From: Acinetobacter larvae
GTDB lineage: Bacteria; Pseudomonadota; Gammaproteobacteria; Pseudomonadales; Moraxellaceae
Length of the DNA: 64,000 nucleotides
Reading direction: 5' to 3'
Assembly (NCBI RefSeq): GCF_001704115.1
Contig: NZ_CP016895.1
Span: forward strand, 372,001 to 436,000
Shown here piece by piece: positions 55,802 through 64,000 of this stretch (position 1 is the first letter of the stretch; every line of letters begins with the position of its first letter). The notes beneath the pieces were generated by a model. The model saw only the letters and a list, made by a program, of their open reading frames with translations. It made no database searches and was not told where the DNA came from. Position numbers and translations under genes: made by a program.

Positions 55802-56375
55802 ATTCAAATCCTATTCAATTTCGTTTTTACTTGTCGTACTATGGTCTTGATTATTCATTTCTATCTATAAAAATGCATTGATGATAGTCATTGTAAAAAA
55901 TGTCAGAAAAGCGAATTGTCCATAGCTTATAGGGCATAATATGCCTTATTGTACATGGCTCATCCCTCTCATAACACGTAGCAATTTAGCAAATTATTTT
56001 GAATAAAAGCTATGATAAATCTTCTGCACAGCTATGATTTTATCACCGCGTTGTAGCCAGAAAATGCAGCCCTTGCTGTCGCGAGAAGTGTAGTCGCTAG
56101 AATAGCAATAAAAGCATTCACCAGCAAAAACACTTACTCATAGATAAAAATATAAACTTGGCGCTCGCTATAAATAGATATAAGTCGTTGTGGATTTATT
56201 TTGCTGGAAAATCGAACGATTTAAAACCACTATTTAATTTGTTTAATAACTGAGTATATGTCTATATTTAGCATATGCGCTTTGCTAGTTTTTTGTTAAG
56301 CTCTTTTGACGAGATTATTCGCTTATTTAAATGAGCGTTCTTCATTATAAATACATTGGGTGCTAGAAAATCATC
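55802..56375. other. 574-bp AT-rich divergent region
   Basis: It lies between the divergent acyl-CoA dehydrogenase and lipoprotein genes and must hold both promoters. The only structure I can point to is a 13-bp palindrome (55933-55945), a candidate operator for the dehydrogenase gene. There is no open reading frame over 25 codons with translation signals that I would defend. Confidence 0.5.
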
Positions 56376-58805
56376 ATGCGTTTAAAAAAACTTACTTTAT
56401 CTTTACTGAGCTTGAGTCTTGCTGCGTGTGCAACATCAGGGATCAATAATACTCAGACTATGGATGGCAAAGCTCTTGATCAGCAAGCGATAACAGGATT
56501 GAACGCAATGTTCTCTTATCCAAGCTTTGATTATAAGGGCTCCATGAATGTACAAATCGAACGCAAAGAAGGAGCACCCGATAGTACGGGTAAACCGCAA
56601 TTAGAAGCGTCCGCACAACAACAGATTGAGCAGTATTTACAGCAACAACACATTAAATTATCTAAACAACAGAAACAAGATTTGTATGAGGCAATGGCTG
56701 AACGCAGATCTGAAGGAAGTTTCCGAAGCGAACGCATACAACGTGTATTGGGCGATATCTTGTCAGGTGTCAAATTCAGTTATGAAGGTTCAGTGCATTA
56801 TAAGCAAAAGCTTATTTCACTCAATATGATGGGGCGTTATGAAAAGCCCAATGTTTTGGTACAAGCCAAAGTACCGATGATTTTAGATTTAGAAAACTTT
56901 AAATTTTATATCAATTACTATTCGATCTTGCCATTTTTAGTCAATAAACAAGATCAAGAGAAATTTGCATATTTAGATTTTTCTAAATTTAAAGATGATT
57001 TTAATAAGATCGATATGAGTAAGCTAATCGCTTATTTAAAAGAACAGAATGCTTTGTTATATACGCTTGCAGCGCCCGAAAATATTCAACAAGTTGCATT
57101 AAATAGTCAGGACCGTCAAGAAGGTGCTGTACGTAAGATTCGTTTGAATGTTTCCTTACAAGATTTAATGTGGCAACAACAGCTCTTTCAAGCGGTAAAC
57201 AAAGAATATTTCAAGAAAGAGATTATCGATATCGAAAAAGTCTTGGATGAGCGTTTTAAGCAGTTACAAGAAGATTCTTCGATTAGTTTAGAAGATGAAG
57301 AAGATCGTTATCGCTATTATGGCTTAAGTGCTGAAGAGAAAGATGCTTATAAAGCCGCAGATAAATTAGAAAGTCTGGTCGATTTACGCTTTGGCGATGA
57401 CGACGATGACGAGACAGAAGCGGCGGTTGCTGATCATGAGGCTGTGGTCGCTGCAACAGAAGTGGTTGATGATGAACAGGCAGTTGATGCCGCTGCGGAA
57501 GACGCTGCTGACGTTGCCGATGTTGCAGCAGATGTAGCCACTGCAGCCGCGAGTGCGGCAGAGCAGGAGGATGAACAGGTTGCGGCAGGGACGGAAGTCA
57601 TTACGTCCGGGCTTAACTTTGAACAATGTATGGAATTGTCTAAGCAATTACAACAATTGCAAATTGGCGATTATAACTATTGTTTAAATCGTCATGGGAT
57701 CGACATTTTAGACAAAGATACCGATTTTGACTTTGATAAATTAAAAGCAGAAGGCATGAGCTTATTGGAGCTGGAAGAGAAATTCTCAAGCTATGCCAGC
57801 GATAAATTTGTCGATGCCAAAGCATTTAAAGCTTTGGTTGAACAACACCAAGAAGACTTTAAACGTTTACAAGCCAAAGAAAGCATTAAAATGCCAGTCA
57901 TTATTGATGTTGCTTTAGATGCACAAGGTCGTGCGGTTAAAATCGATTATGACCTGCAGGTCGATATCGAAAAGACCAGCACGGTGAAAATGCATTTAGA
58001 TACTTCATTTTCCAATTATGGTAAGGCAAGCCCTATTGATAAAAAACTATTAAAGGATGCGAAAACGATTGCTGAGATGAGTAAGGGCTCGGCATTAGAA
58101 CGCGTTGCTAATGGTATTAGTAGTAGTTTAGGCATGGCTTATGAAGAGGATAAAGACGGCAATAAAGTATTGAAACGTAGTCTCAGTGATCAAATTGAAA
58201 GCTTAGCTGAGCAAGTTTATGCTGACAGCAAATCTTATCGTAAAACCTATCAAGCGGTATTTGTTTTTGAGCTTTCTCGGGAAAAACCTGAAGTGATGGA
58301 GCATTATTCTGCACAAGATCTGCAAGAGATGGGGCGGGTTTATGCGTATAGTTATGCAGATCAGGACCAATATGATCCAAAAGGCAAAGAGCTGGCCGAA
58401 TTAAAACGTTTGATGAGCAAACATCATTTAGAATCGACCGAACAGTATGATAATACCCTCGGTGAAGCAGTACATGACAAGGTCATGAGTGCCATTGATG
58501 AAAACAAAAATCAAGCCAATTGGAAAAAATTAGTACGTCAGTATAAAGAGCCGAAAGCGATTTTTGCCGAATACTATGTACAGCTTTATCTAGAAGATCT
58601 TAAGCGTTATGAAGAGAAATTAGATAACAAAGAAATGGCATTATTAAGACGTACTGCGGCGATTTTAGCGCAGACGTATGTTGATGCACGTCAGAAGAAA
58701 CTCAATGAAAAAAGCATTGCAGCATTAACTGAGGAAATGCAGGAATATATTGACTATAGTTTATACCGCAAGGTCTTTAAACAACTGCGTAAAGAGTTTA
58801 AATAA
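56376..58805 (+). CDS. Large lipoprotein with acidic linker, unrecognised
   Basis: The 809-residue protein starts with a lipoprotein signal (MRLKKLTLSLLSLSLAAC; lipobox LAAC, Cys at 18). Residues about 19-320 form a helical, charged domain. A strikingly acidic Ala/Asp/Glu/Val linker spans about 345-410 (FGDDDDDETEAAVADHEAV and following), and residues about 415-809 form a second helical domain with many Lys and Glu. I recognise no family. It is a single gene with a strong terminator behind it, likely anchored to the outer membrane. The linker looks expanded by short repeats. Confidence 0.8.
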   Translation: MRLKKLTLSLLSLSLAACATSGINNTQTMDGKALDQQAITGLNAMFSYPSFDYKGSMNVQIERKEGAPDSTGKPQLEASAQQQIEQYLQQQHIKLSKQQKQDLYEAMAERRSEGSFRSERIQRVLGDILSGVKFSYEGSVHYKQKLISLNMMGRYEKPNVLVQAKVPMILDLENFKFYINYYSILPFLVNKQDQEKFAYLDFSKFKDDFNKIDMSKLIAYLKEQNALLYTLAAPENIQQVALNSQDRQEGAVRKIRLNVSLQDLMWQQQLFQAVNKEYFKKEIIDIEKVLDERFKQLQEDSSISLEDEEDRYRYYGLSAEEKDAYKAADKLESLVDLRFGDDDDDETEAAVADHEAVVAATEVVDDEQAVDAAAEDAADVADVAADVATAAASAAEQEDEQVAAGTEVITSGLNFEQCMELSKQLQQLQIGDYNYCLNRHGIDILDKDTDFDFDKLKAEGMSLLELEEKFSSYASDKFVDAKAFKALVEQHQEDFKRLQAKESIKMPVIIDVALDAQGRAVKIDYDLQVDIEKTSTVKMHLDTSFSNYGKASPIDKKLLKDAKTIAEMSKGSALERVANGISSSLGMAYEEDKDGNKVLKRSLSDQIESLAEQVYADSKSYRKTYQAVFVFELSREKPEVMEHYSAQDLQEMGRVYAYSYADQDQYDPKGKELAELKRLMSKHHLESTEQYDNTLGEAVHDKVMSAIDENKNQANWKKLVRQYKEPKAIFAEYYVQLYLEDLKRYEEKLDNKEMALLRRTAAILAQTYVDARQKKLNEKSIAALTEEMQEYIDYSLYRKVFKQLRKEFK

Positions 58806-58854
58806 TCGCATGTGCTAGCGCATGTTGATTTGAGCCTGACGGGTGTAAATCGCC

Positions 58855-58883
58855 AAAATGCCAAGCCAATTGCTTGGCATTTT
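58855..58883 (+). terminator. Terminator of the large lipoprotein gene
   Basis: AAAATGCCAAGC (58855-58866) pairs perfectly with GCTTGGCATTTT (58872-58883) around a 5-nt loop and runs into T. Confidence 0.88.
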
Positions 58884-58915
58884 TAATGTTTCATCAAGTT
58901 TAATGTTTCATCAAG
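58882..58915. repeat. Two perfect 17-bp tandem repeats
   Basis: TTTAATGTTTCATCAAG occurs at 58882-58898 and again at 58899-58915. The pair starts at the 3' edge of the lipoprotein terminator and ends 15 bp before the aroE stop. Confidence 0.95.
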
Positions 58916-58930
58916 TAGCTATAGGGTGAG

Positions 58931-59740
58931 CTAAGGGTTGTGTGGCGAGGCATCTAAGAAGTCTTGCAGTTCAGGTCTACAGCCATGCCAAATTTCAAAG
59001 GCTTCAATCGCCTGTCCAACTAACATTGAAAAGCCATCGCTGGCAGGGACCTGACGCTGTCGTGCCAATGCTAGAAAATCGGAATCTTTGCCATAAGCCA
59101 TTTCATAGGCATAATCAAAGCGAAGAGCGGCAGGAAGCTGCAGCGCTGCACCACTGAGACTGGCAGAAGTGGCATTGATAACCAAATCATAATGACCAGA
59201 TAATGCCGCGATTTCAGAGATATCGAGTGCTAGATCTGGGTAATGCTGCAAGATGTCTTGTTGTAAATGCAGCGCGCGAGCATAAGTCCGGTTGGCAATA
59301 CAAATCTGCGCAACACCCGCTTGAAAGAGTGGGTAAATCACACCGCGTGTCGCACCCCCTGCACCAAGAATCAGTACACGGGCATTGTGTAAGGGCCAAG
59401 CCAAAGCGGTTATGGCTGCGACCAGTCCTTGACCATCTGTGTTATCACCATGTAATAAGCCATCTTGATACCATAAGGTATTGACGGCTTGAGCAATTTT
59501 GGCACGCTCAGTCACGACATCGCAGCGCGCAAAAGCTTGTTCTTTAAATGGCACTGTCACATTGAGTCCTTGCCCCTGATCTGCAAAAAAGGCATCAATC
59601 GATGCATCAAAGCCATCTTGTGCGGCGAGACGTTTTTGATAGTCTAGTTCAATGCCCATTTTTGCCGCAAAGGCGTGGTGCAGTTCTGGTGAGCGAGAAT
59701 GTTCGATCGGATGCCCAATCACAGCAAATTTTTTGCGCAT
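58931..59740 (-). CDS. aroE: Shikimate dehydrogenase
   Basis: AroE reduces 3-dehydroshikimate with NADPH in aromatic amino acid synthesis. The 269-residue protein has the N-terminal VIGHPIEHSRSPELHHAF, the catalytic Lys in NVTVPFKEQAF, and the NADP-binding VLILGAGGATRGVIYPLF. AAGAGGTCATCA precedes the ATG. It is convergent with the lipoprotein gene. Nothing is unusual about the protein. Confidence 0.96.
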   Translation of the reverse strand: MRKKFAVIGHPIEHSRSPELHHAFAAKMGIELDYQKRLAAQDGFDASIDAFFADQGQGLNVTVPFKEQAFARCDVVTERAKIAQAVNTLWYQDGLLHGDNTDGQGLVAAITALAWPLHNARVLILGAGGATRGVIYPLFQAGVAQICIANRTYARALHLQQDILQHYPDLALDISEIAALSGHYDLVINATSASLSGAALQLPAALRFDYAYEMAYGKDSDFLALARQRQVPASDGFSMLVGQAIEAFEIWHGCRPELQDFLDASPHNP

Positions 59741-59875
59741 TGATGACCTCTTACTTTGTGCGAGCTAGAGGCTTCAATATACGGAAAAATAAACACTTGG
59801 CAAGGATAATCTGGAAGGGTGCATTGTGGGAGCTGCTTGGATACTGCTGACTACCAACAGTCGTTGTGACAGTTT

Positions 59876-59957
59876 AATCTATCCAGTTAATCTACCCAGC
59901 CAATCTGCCCAATAGGCTATATCTCCAATAGGCTATGTCGCCAAGAGCTTATATCCG
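59876..59957. repeat. Degenerate short repeats upstream of aroE
   Basis: Three 13-bp units (59876, 59889, 59902; type AATCTACCCAGCC) are followed by three 16-bp units (59910, 59926, 59942; type CAATAGGCTATATCTC). The copies differ by a few bases. The block lies between the aroE start (59740) and the end of a tiny minus-strand gene (59972). Confidence 0.75.
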
Positions 59958-59971
59958 CGAGAGGGACTGGT

Positions 59972-60178
59972 TTAGGGATTACAAATCGCAGAAATAACGT
60001 GAAAAACAATATTAAACATCAAGCTGAGCAACGCCACGACTAAACAAATACTAAAACTAATACTAATTTGATCCGATAATTGATTTTGCGAGATCAAGGT
60101 AACACTCACAGAGCTCACCAGTAGGGTCAGCAAAGTAAAAAATAAAATACTTTTGGGATGGGTGATCGGGGACAACAT
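59972..60178 (-). CDS. Tiny membrane protein, unrecognised
   Basis: The 68-residue protein has two hydrophobic helices (about 12-32 and 42-62), separated by a short polar loop (SQNQLSDQIS). ATG 60178 has AAAGAG six bases upstream; a TTG two codons earlier is also open. A 13-16-bp repeat block follows its stop. Conservation cannot be judged here, so this is a moderate call. Confidence 0.5.
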   Translation of the reverse strand: MLSPITHPKSILFFTLLTLLVSSVSVTLISQNQLSDQISISFSICLVVALLSLMFNIVFHVISAICNP

Positions 60179-60630
60179 AGGCAACTCTTTTATAGGCAGG
60201 TTTATCGGCAGGACAGCCGATGAATTAAGGCAACGTGTGTCGTGTCAGATCAGCATAGTGGCGAACAATGAATAAAAGATGACAGAACTCTGCTTAGATA
60301 ATCGACCTTTGCTTAGCAGTTTCACGTTTAGAAAACGATCTGCTTAGTGTATACAGGTATCTGCTGTGTGGTGCGCTTTATTTGGTATCGCGGGCACAAG
60401 AATTGTGAGATTTCTTTTCAATATCATGGGAAGGTAATTTTTTGTTGCTCATCTGCCCTAGAACAATCCATACTTTGGCTTTATTTCTGTGCTTTGGCAC
60501 GATATTGACGTGATAAATTTGACATTATAAATGTGATGATACGCAGATATAACTGCATTAACTTAGGGGTTAACGCAGTTATATCTCATCATTAGATTGA
60601 GCCTACAAAACTGTAAGGAGCTTGATGTAA
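60179..60630. other. 452-bp intergenic region, largely empty
   Basis: It contains a long inverted repeat near hemF (60545-60586) and three scattered copies of CTGCTTAG-like strings (about 60290-60350). I find no open reading frame with translation signals. A promoter for the tiny membrane-protein gene is expected at its left end. Confidence 0.45.
60545..60586. terminator. Long inverted repeat behind hemF
   Basis: AGATATAACTGC (60545-60556) and GCAGTTATATCT (60575-60586) are perfect, and the stem continues six more positions with one A-C mismatch and a 6-nt loop. It lies 45 bp past the hemF stop. No U-tract follows. Confidence 0.55.
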
Positions 60631-61575
60631 TTATTGTTTTAATTCTTCGAGCCAATTGCGCGGTTTAAGATAATAGTCCGTCAAACGTTTTTCTGGGCTG
60701 TCTTCATCCCATTCAGGTCGATAGGACCATGCAGCCAGATTGGGGAGACTGACCAAAATGGATTCGATACGACCACCAGTTTGCAGACCAAACAGCGTGC
60801 CACGGTCATAGACTAAGTTGTATTCAACATAACGTCCACGACGATAGAGCTGAAAATCGCGCTGCGCAGGGCTATAGGCTTTGTCTTGATTGTTTTTAAA
60901 AACAGGAATAATGGCATCTAAATAGCCTTGACCCACCGCTTGGATATAACGGAAACAGGTTTCAAAGTCCCATTGATTAAGGTCATCAAAAAACAATCCG
61001 CCGACACCACGCTGTTCATCACGATGTTTTAGATAGAAGTAGTCATCACACCATTGTTTGTGTTCGGCATAAACTTGTTCGCCAAAGGGTGCGCATAGAT
61101 CTGCGGCTTTTTGGTGCCATGCCAAGATATCACTGTCGTTGGGATAAAACGGGGTAAGGTCAAAACCACCGCCAAACCACCAGACAGGATCTTGCCCTTC
61201 AGGTTCTGCGACAAATAAGCGCACATTGGCATGAGAGGTGGGGACGTTAGGGTTTTTAGGATGAATGACCAAAGAAACACCCAATGCTTGTGCTTTGGCA
61301 CCGGCAATTTGTGGATGGCGTTCCGTTGCAGAGGCAGGCAGGTTGCTAATCTGGATGTGTGAGAACATCACCCCACCTTTTTCGATTATCTCGCCATTCT
61401 GTAAAACACGAGATCGCCCACCGCCACCTTCTGGACGTTGCCAATCATCAATTTCAAATACAGCTTGACTACCACTCTGATGCTCTTGTTGTTCAAGTGC
61501 ACTACAAATACGGGATTGTAAATCGAGAAGAAATTCGCGAACGCGTTGTATATCTGCGGAAGTAGGATGCTGCAT
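60631..61575 (-). CDS. hemF: Oxygen-dependent coproporphyrinogen III oxidase
   Basis: HemF decarboxylates coproporphyrinogen III to protoporphyrinogen IX using O2. The 314-residue protein has the family segments DDWQRPEGGGGRSRVLQNG, WWFGGGFDLTPFYPNDSD, DDYFYLKHRDEQRGVGG and the C-terminal RRGRYVEYNLVYDRGTLFG. No irregularity is seen. ribA lies upstream on the same strand with 133 bp between. Confidence 0.96.
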   Translation of the reverse strand: MQHPTSADIQRVREFLLDLQSRICSALEQQEHQSGSQAVFEIDDWQRPEGGGGRSRVLQNGEIIEKGGVMFSHIQISNLPASATERHPQIAGAKAQALGVSLVIHPKNPNVPTSHANVRLFVAEPEGQDPVWWFGGGFDLTPFYPNDSDILAWHQKAADLCAPFGEQVYAEHKQWCDDYFYLKHRDEQRGVGGLFFDDLNQWDFETCFRYIQAVGQGYLDAIIPVFKNNQDKAYSPAQRDFQLYRRGRYVEYNLVYDRGTLFGLQTGGRIESILVSLPNLAAWSYRPEWDEDSPEKRLTDYYLKPRNWLEELKQ

Positions 61576-61708
61576 GATAACCCTCGTCGGTATAATAGAA
61601 CGTCAAATACATCAAAGCATAAATCCATAAAAAAAGTAAGTGTTTTTACTGCTTTTTATGTGCTGGATTTTGCGAAAGATATAAGCGTGCTCTCTTTGTC
61701 AAAATGAC

Positions 61709-62311
61709 TTAAAAGTCATCCTCTTGGTACATGTGGTTCATGCGATCATGTTTGGTCTTGAGGTAGCTTTGATTGAAAGGATTCAGCCCAACCGTAAGTG
61801 CTACTCGATCGACCACATTAATGCCCAATTGTTGTAGGGCTTTTATTTTTAGTGGGTTATTGGTGATCAGTTTGACTTGCCCAATCTGTAAATGCTTGAG
61901 CATGATGCTACACATATCATAGCGCCGGGCATCGGCTGGTAGATTGAGCATTAGATTGGCATCTACGGTATCGTGTCCCTGATCTTGTAAAGCATAGGCG
62001 CGGATTTTATTGGTGAGACCAATCCCACGACCCTCTTGTCGTAAATATAGAATGACCCCTTGACCTGCTTGGCTGAGCATCCGCATAGTATTGTGCAGTT
62101 GTGGACCACAATCACATTTTAAGGAGCCAAAAGCATCACCTGTAAGGCATTCCGAGTGAATGCGCACTAAAACAGGCTGAGTCGGGGCTTGTTCTAAGCC
62201 GGTATGCAAGGCGACATGTTCTTCCCCAGTATGAGGGTCTTGAAATACACTAATTTTGAACTCGCCAAATTCGGTCGGTAGCTTGGACGTTGCAACAAAT
62301 TCGATGGGCAC
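61709..62311 (-). CDS. ribA: GTP cyclohydrolase II
   Basis: RibA opens GTP to the first intermediate of riboflavin synthesis. The 200-residue protein has the zinc ligands in [19 protein letters not shown] and the GTP-binding/catalytic [17 protein letters not shown], then DLRRYD-type and [15 protein letters not shown] segments. The start is GTG 62311 with GGAAAA about 8 bases upstream. It is a stand-alone RibA, without the RibB half found in fused forms. Confidence 0.96.
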   Translation of the reverse strand: MPIEFVATSKLPTEFGEFKISVFQDPHTGEEHVALHTGLEQAPTQPVLVRIHSECLTGDAFGSLKCDCGPQLHNTMRMLSQAGQGVILYLRQEGRGIGLTNKIRAYALQDQGHDTVDANLMLNLPADARRYDMCSIMLKHLQIGQVKLITNNPLKIKALQQLGINVVDRVALTVGLNPFNQSYLKTKHDRMNHMYQEDDF

Positions 62312-62624
62312 AGGTTTTTTCCAATACTGTATTCAAATTGATTTAAAGTATAGCGTAAAGCTTGGCTATTTATAGTCAATCCACGGCACTTTATAATGAA
62401 ACGCTTTTCTTTTTTGTATAAAACAATACGATAATAGTTGCTAAGTAGTAAGATTATTCAGGATAATCTACAGTCACCCACGATCCTATGCTCAGTTGAG
62501 CATCAATTCGATATTGCAATGCCAGTCGTTTGGCAGATTAAAGATGATATGATGCGAGCTTTAACTCGTAGTAACCCGTTTACCTAGCTTAGGATTTGCC
62601 AGGCTTAAGAAGGCTTCGCCCCAT
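62312..62624. other. 313-bp divergent region between ribA and dxs
   Basis: It contains a consensus TATAAT (62392-62397) on the plus strand, but without a good -35 at the correct distance. No FMN-riboswitch-like conserved block is obvious upstream of ribA. I see no gene. Confidence 0.45.
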
Positions 62625-64000
62625 ATGTTGTATACTGAAATACCTGCTCAACGTCCAGTAACGCCATTGTTAGATAATATTGATTATCCTAAACAATTAC
62701 GCCAACTCGCTCGTAGCCAGCTCAAACAAGTTGCAGATGAATTACGTCAGTATATTCTCTATGCTGCTGGGCAAAGTGGTGGACATTTTGGTGCCAATTT
62801 GGGAGTGATTGAACTCACCGTTGCCTTACATTACTGTTTCAATACACCAGATGATCGTTTGGTTTGGGATGTTGGTCATCAAGCCTATCCACATAAGGTT
62901 TTGACTGGACGTCGAGAACAAATCACCTCAATCCGCGCCAAGAATGGTTTGGCAGCCTTCCCGGCACGAGATGAGTCGCCGTATGACACATTTGGCGTTG
63001 GTCATTCATCGACTGCGATTTCTGCTGCATTGGGCATGGCTTTGGCACGTCAATACCAACAGTGTCCTTGTGATGTTGTTGCTGTAGTGGGCGATGGTGC
63101 TATGACTGCGGGTATGGCATTTGAGGCGATGAATGATGCAGTCGCCCATCAGGCAGATATGATCGTGGTCCTCAATGACAATGATATGTCGATCTCATGT
63201 AGTACGGGTGGTTTTGCGCAGCATTTAGCCGCATTGTGGCAACAAGGGCATTCGGTTGAAATCGATGCCGAAGGTCAAGCCTACGTGGCGAGCCATCCAG
63301 CATGGTCATATAACTCACGCTTGCATCAAGCGGCAACAGACGCCGCAGATAATTTGTTTCAAGCCATTGGTTTTGATTATTTTGGTCCTTTTGATGGACA
63401 TGATTTAGACCACTTGATACAAGTTTTTCAAGCTTTAAAAAAACGTCGTGGTCCACGGTTGGTGCATATTTACACCACCAAGGGTAAGGGCTTTGCGCCT
63501 GCTGAAAGCGATCAGATTAAATACCATGCCATCGCTAAGATCCCAGTCAATGCTACAGCAGCAAGCATGCCAACTACGCCAAGTAAAAGTATCCCTAAAT
63601 ATTCCGATGTATTTGGACAGTGGCTCTGTGATCAGGCAGAGCAAGACCATCGTTTAATGGCGATTACCCCAGCGATGTGTGAAGGATCAGGCATGGTGCA
63701 GTATGCCAAAGATTATCCAACACGGTTTTTTGATGTGGCGATTGCTGAGCAGCATGCGGTGACTTTGGCTGCGGGTATGGCTTGTGAAGGGCTTAAACCG
63801 GTCGTTGCGATTTATTCAACTTTTTTACAGCGCGGATATGACCAGCTGATCCATGATGTTGCCTTACAAAATCTCGATGTAACCTTTGCCATTGACCGAG
63901 CAGGTTTGGTGGGTGAAGATGGGCCGACCCATGCTGGGGCTTATGATTATGCCTATCTGCGTACGGTGCCCAATATGATTATTATGGCCCCCAAAGATGA
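62625..64000 (+). CDS. dxs: 1-deoxy-D-xylulose-5-phosphate synthase (3' end outside window)
   Basis: Dxs joins pyruvate and glyceraldehyde 3-phosphate as the first step of the MEP isoprenoid pathway. About 458 codons of roughly 630 are present, beginning [20 protein letters not shown]. Visible are [20 protein letters not shown], the thiamine diphosphate motif [20 protein letters not shown] ending in LNDNDMSIS, and the second-domain catalytic Glu in [15 protein letters not shown]. The frame is still open at base 64000. Confidence 0.97.
   Translation, partial: MLYTEIPAQRPVTPLLDNIDYPKQLRQLARSQLKQVADELRQYILYAAGQSGGHFGANLGVIELTVALHYCFNTPDDRLVWDVGHQAYPHKVLTGRREQITSIRAKNGLAAFPARDESPYDTFGVGHSSTAISAALGMALARQYQQCPCDVVAVVGDGAMTAGMAFEAMNDAVAHQADMIVVLNDNDMSISCSTGGFAQHLAALWQQGHSVEIDAEGQAYVASHPAWSYNSRLHQAATDAADNLFQAIGFDYFGPFDGHDLDHLIQVFQALKKRRGPRLVHIYTTKGKGFAPAESDQIKYHAIAKIPVNATAASMPTTPSKSIPKYSDVFGQWLCDQAEQDHRLMAITPAMCEGSGMVQYAKDYPTRFFDVAIAEQHAVTLAAGMACEGLKPVVAIYSTFLQRGYDQLIHDVALQNLDVTFAIDRAGLVGEDGPTHAGAYDYAYLRTVPNMIIMAPKD

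Noticed and set aside
1..64000. tRNA or rRNA genes
   Set aside because: I looked for T-loop strings such as GGTTCGAATCC in the intergenic spaces and saw none that formed a cloverleaf.

Overview
The window is a stretch of ordinary bacterial chromosome with a few accessory insertions. Its gene content and protein sequences point to a gammaproteobacterium of the Moraxellaceae, most likely Acinetobacter. The strongest marker is a MATE transporter (50271-51635) that reads like the Acinetobacter AbeM protein along its whole length. A small gspF-gspG type II secretion cluster, AT-rich intergenic DNA and the housekeeping set are consistent with this. Genes are dense on both strands. I saw no rRNA, tRNA or CRISPR array.

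Layout. 1-8 kb: 3' part of a metallo-beta-lactamase-fold sulfur dioxygenase-like gene, a YdcH-type small protein, the cbpA-cbpM co-chaperone pair, hslO (Hsp33), a CPA2/Kef-type antiporter and priA. 8-11 kb: gspF-gspG, then an 857-bp IS5-family element inserted 9 bp after the gspG stop, and a small membrane protein. 11-18.5 kb: corC-lnt (4-bp overlap), tusA, uup, slyX and two unrecognised membrane proteins. 18.5-21.2 kb: topA. 21.4-26.5 kb: an accessory cassette with a double-glycine-type bacteriocin/microcin precursor, an HlyD-type adaptor, a C39-peptidase ABC exporter and a LysR regulator. 26.6-31.1 kb: a DUF2061 membrane protein facing a Fur-box-like site, then leuC-leuD, a lipoprotein and leuB. 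31.4-36.4 kb: infA, an AraC regulator, truA-asparaginase and asd. 36.8-41.8 kb: a glycosyltransferase, a lipid A-type acyltransferase, ETF-ubiquinone oxidoreductase and a DUF1285 protein. 41.8-48.1 kb: murI, a DUF4062 protein, hemH, a glyoxalase II-like hydrolase, yacG (58 codons), a TrmB-like methyltransferase and an HI0933-type flavoprotein. 48.2-55.8 kb: a HopJ-family protein, an ABC1/UbiB-type kinase-like protein, the abeM homologue, hemW, a GNAT acetyltransferase and a large acyl-CoA dehydrogenase. 56.4-64 kb: an 809-residue lipoprotein with an acidic linker, aroE, a tiny membrane protein, hemF, ribA and the 5' three quarters of dxs.

How the genes fit together. Pathway groups include leucine synthesis (leuCDB), haem synthesis (hemH, hemW, hemF), protein quality control under stress (cbpA/cbpM, hslO), lipoprotein maturation (lnt) and type II secretion (gspFG). 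The secretion cassette is the clearest accessory system. The precursor has its own terminator, the exporter genes overlap by 4 bp and should be co-translated, and no immunity gene or outer-membrane channel is visible nearby.

A second theme is unusual. At least six intergenic spaces carry short, degenerate head-to-tail repeats (13-18 bp units, 2-5 copies) just past gene ends. In two cases (uup and the glycosyltransferase) the repeated unit is the end of the gene itself, including its stop codon. All statements come from reading the sequence; no database search was run.
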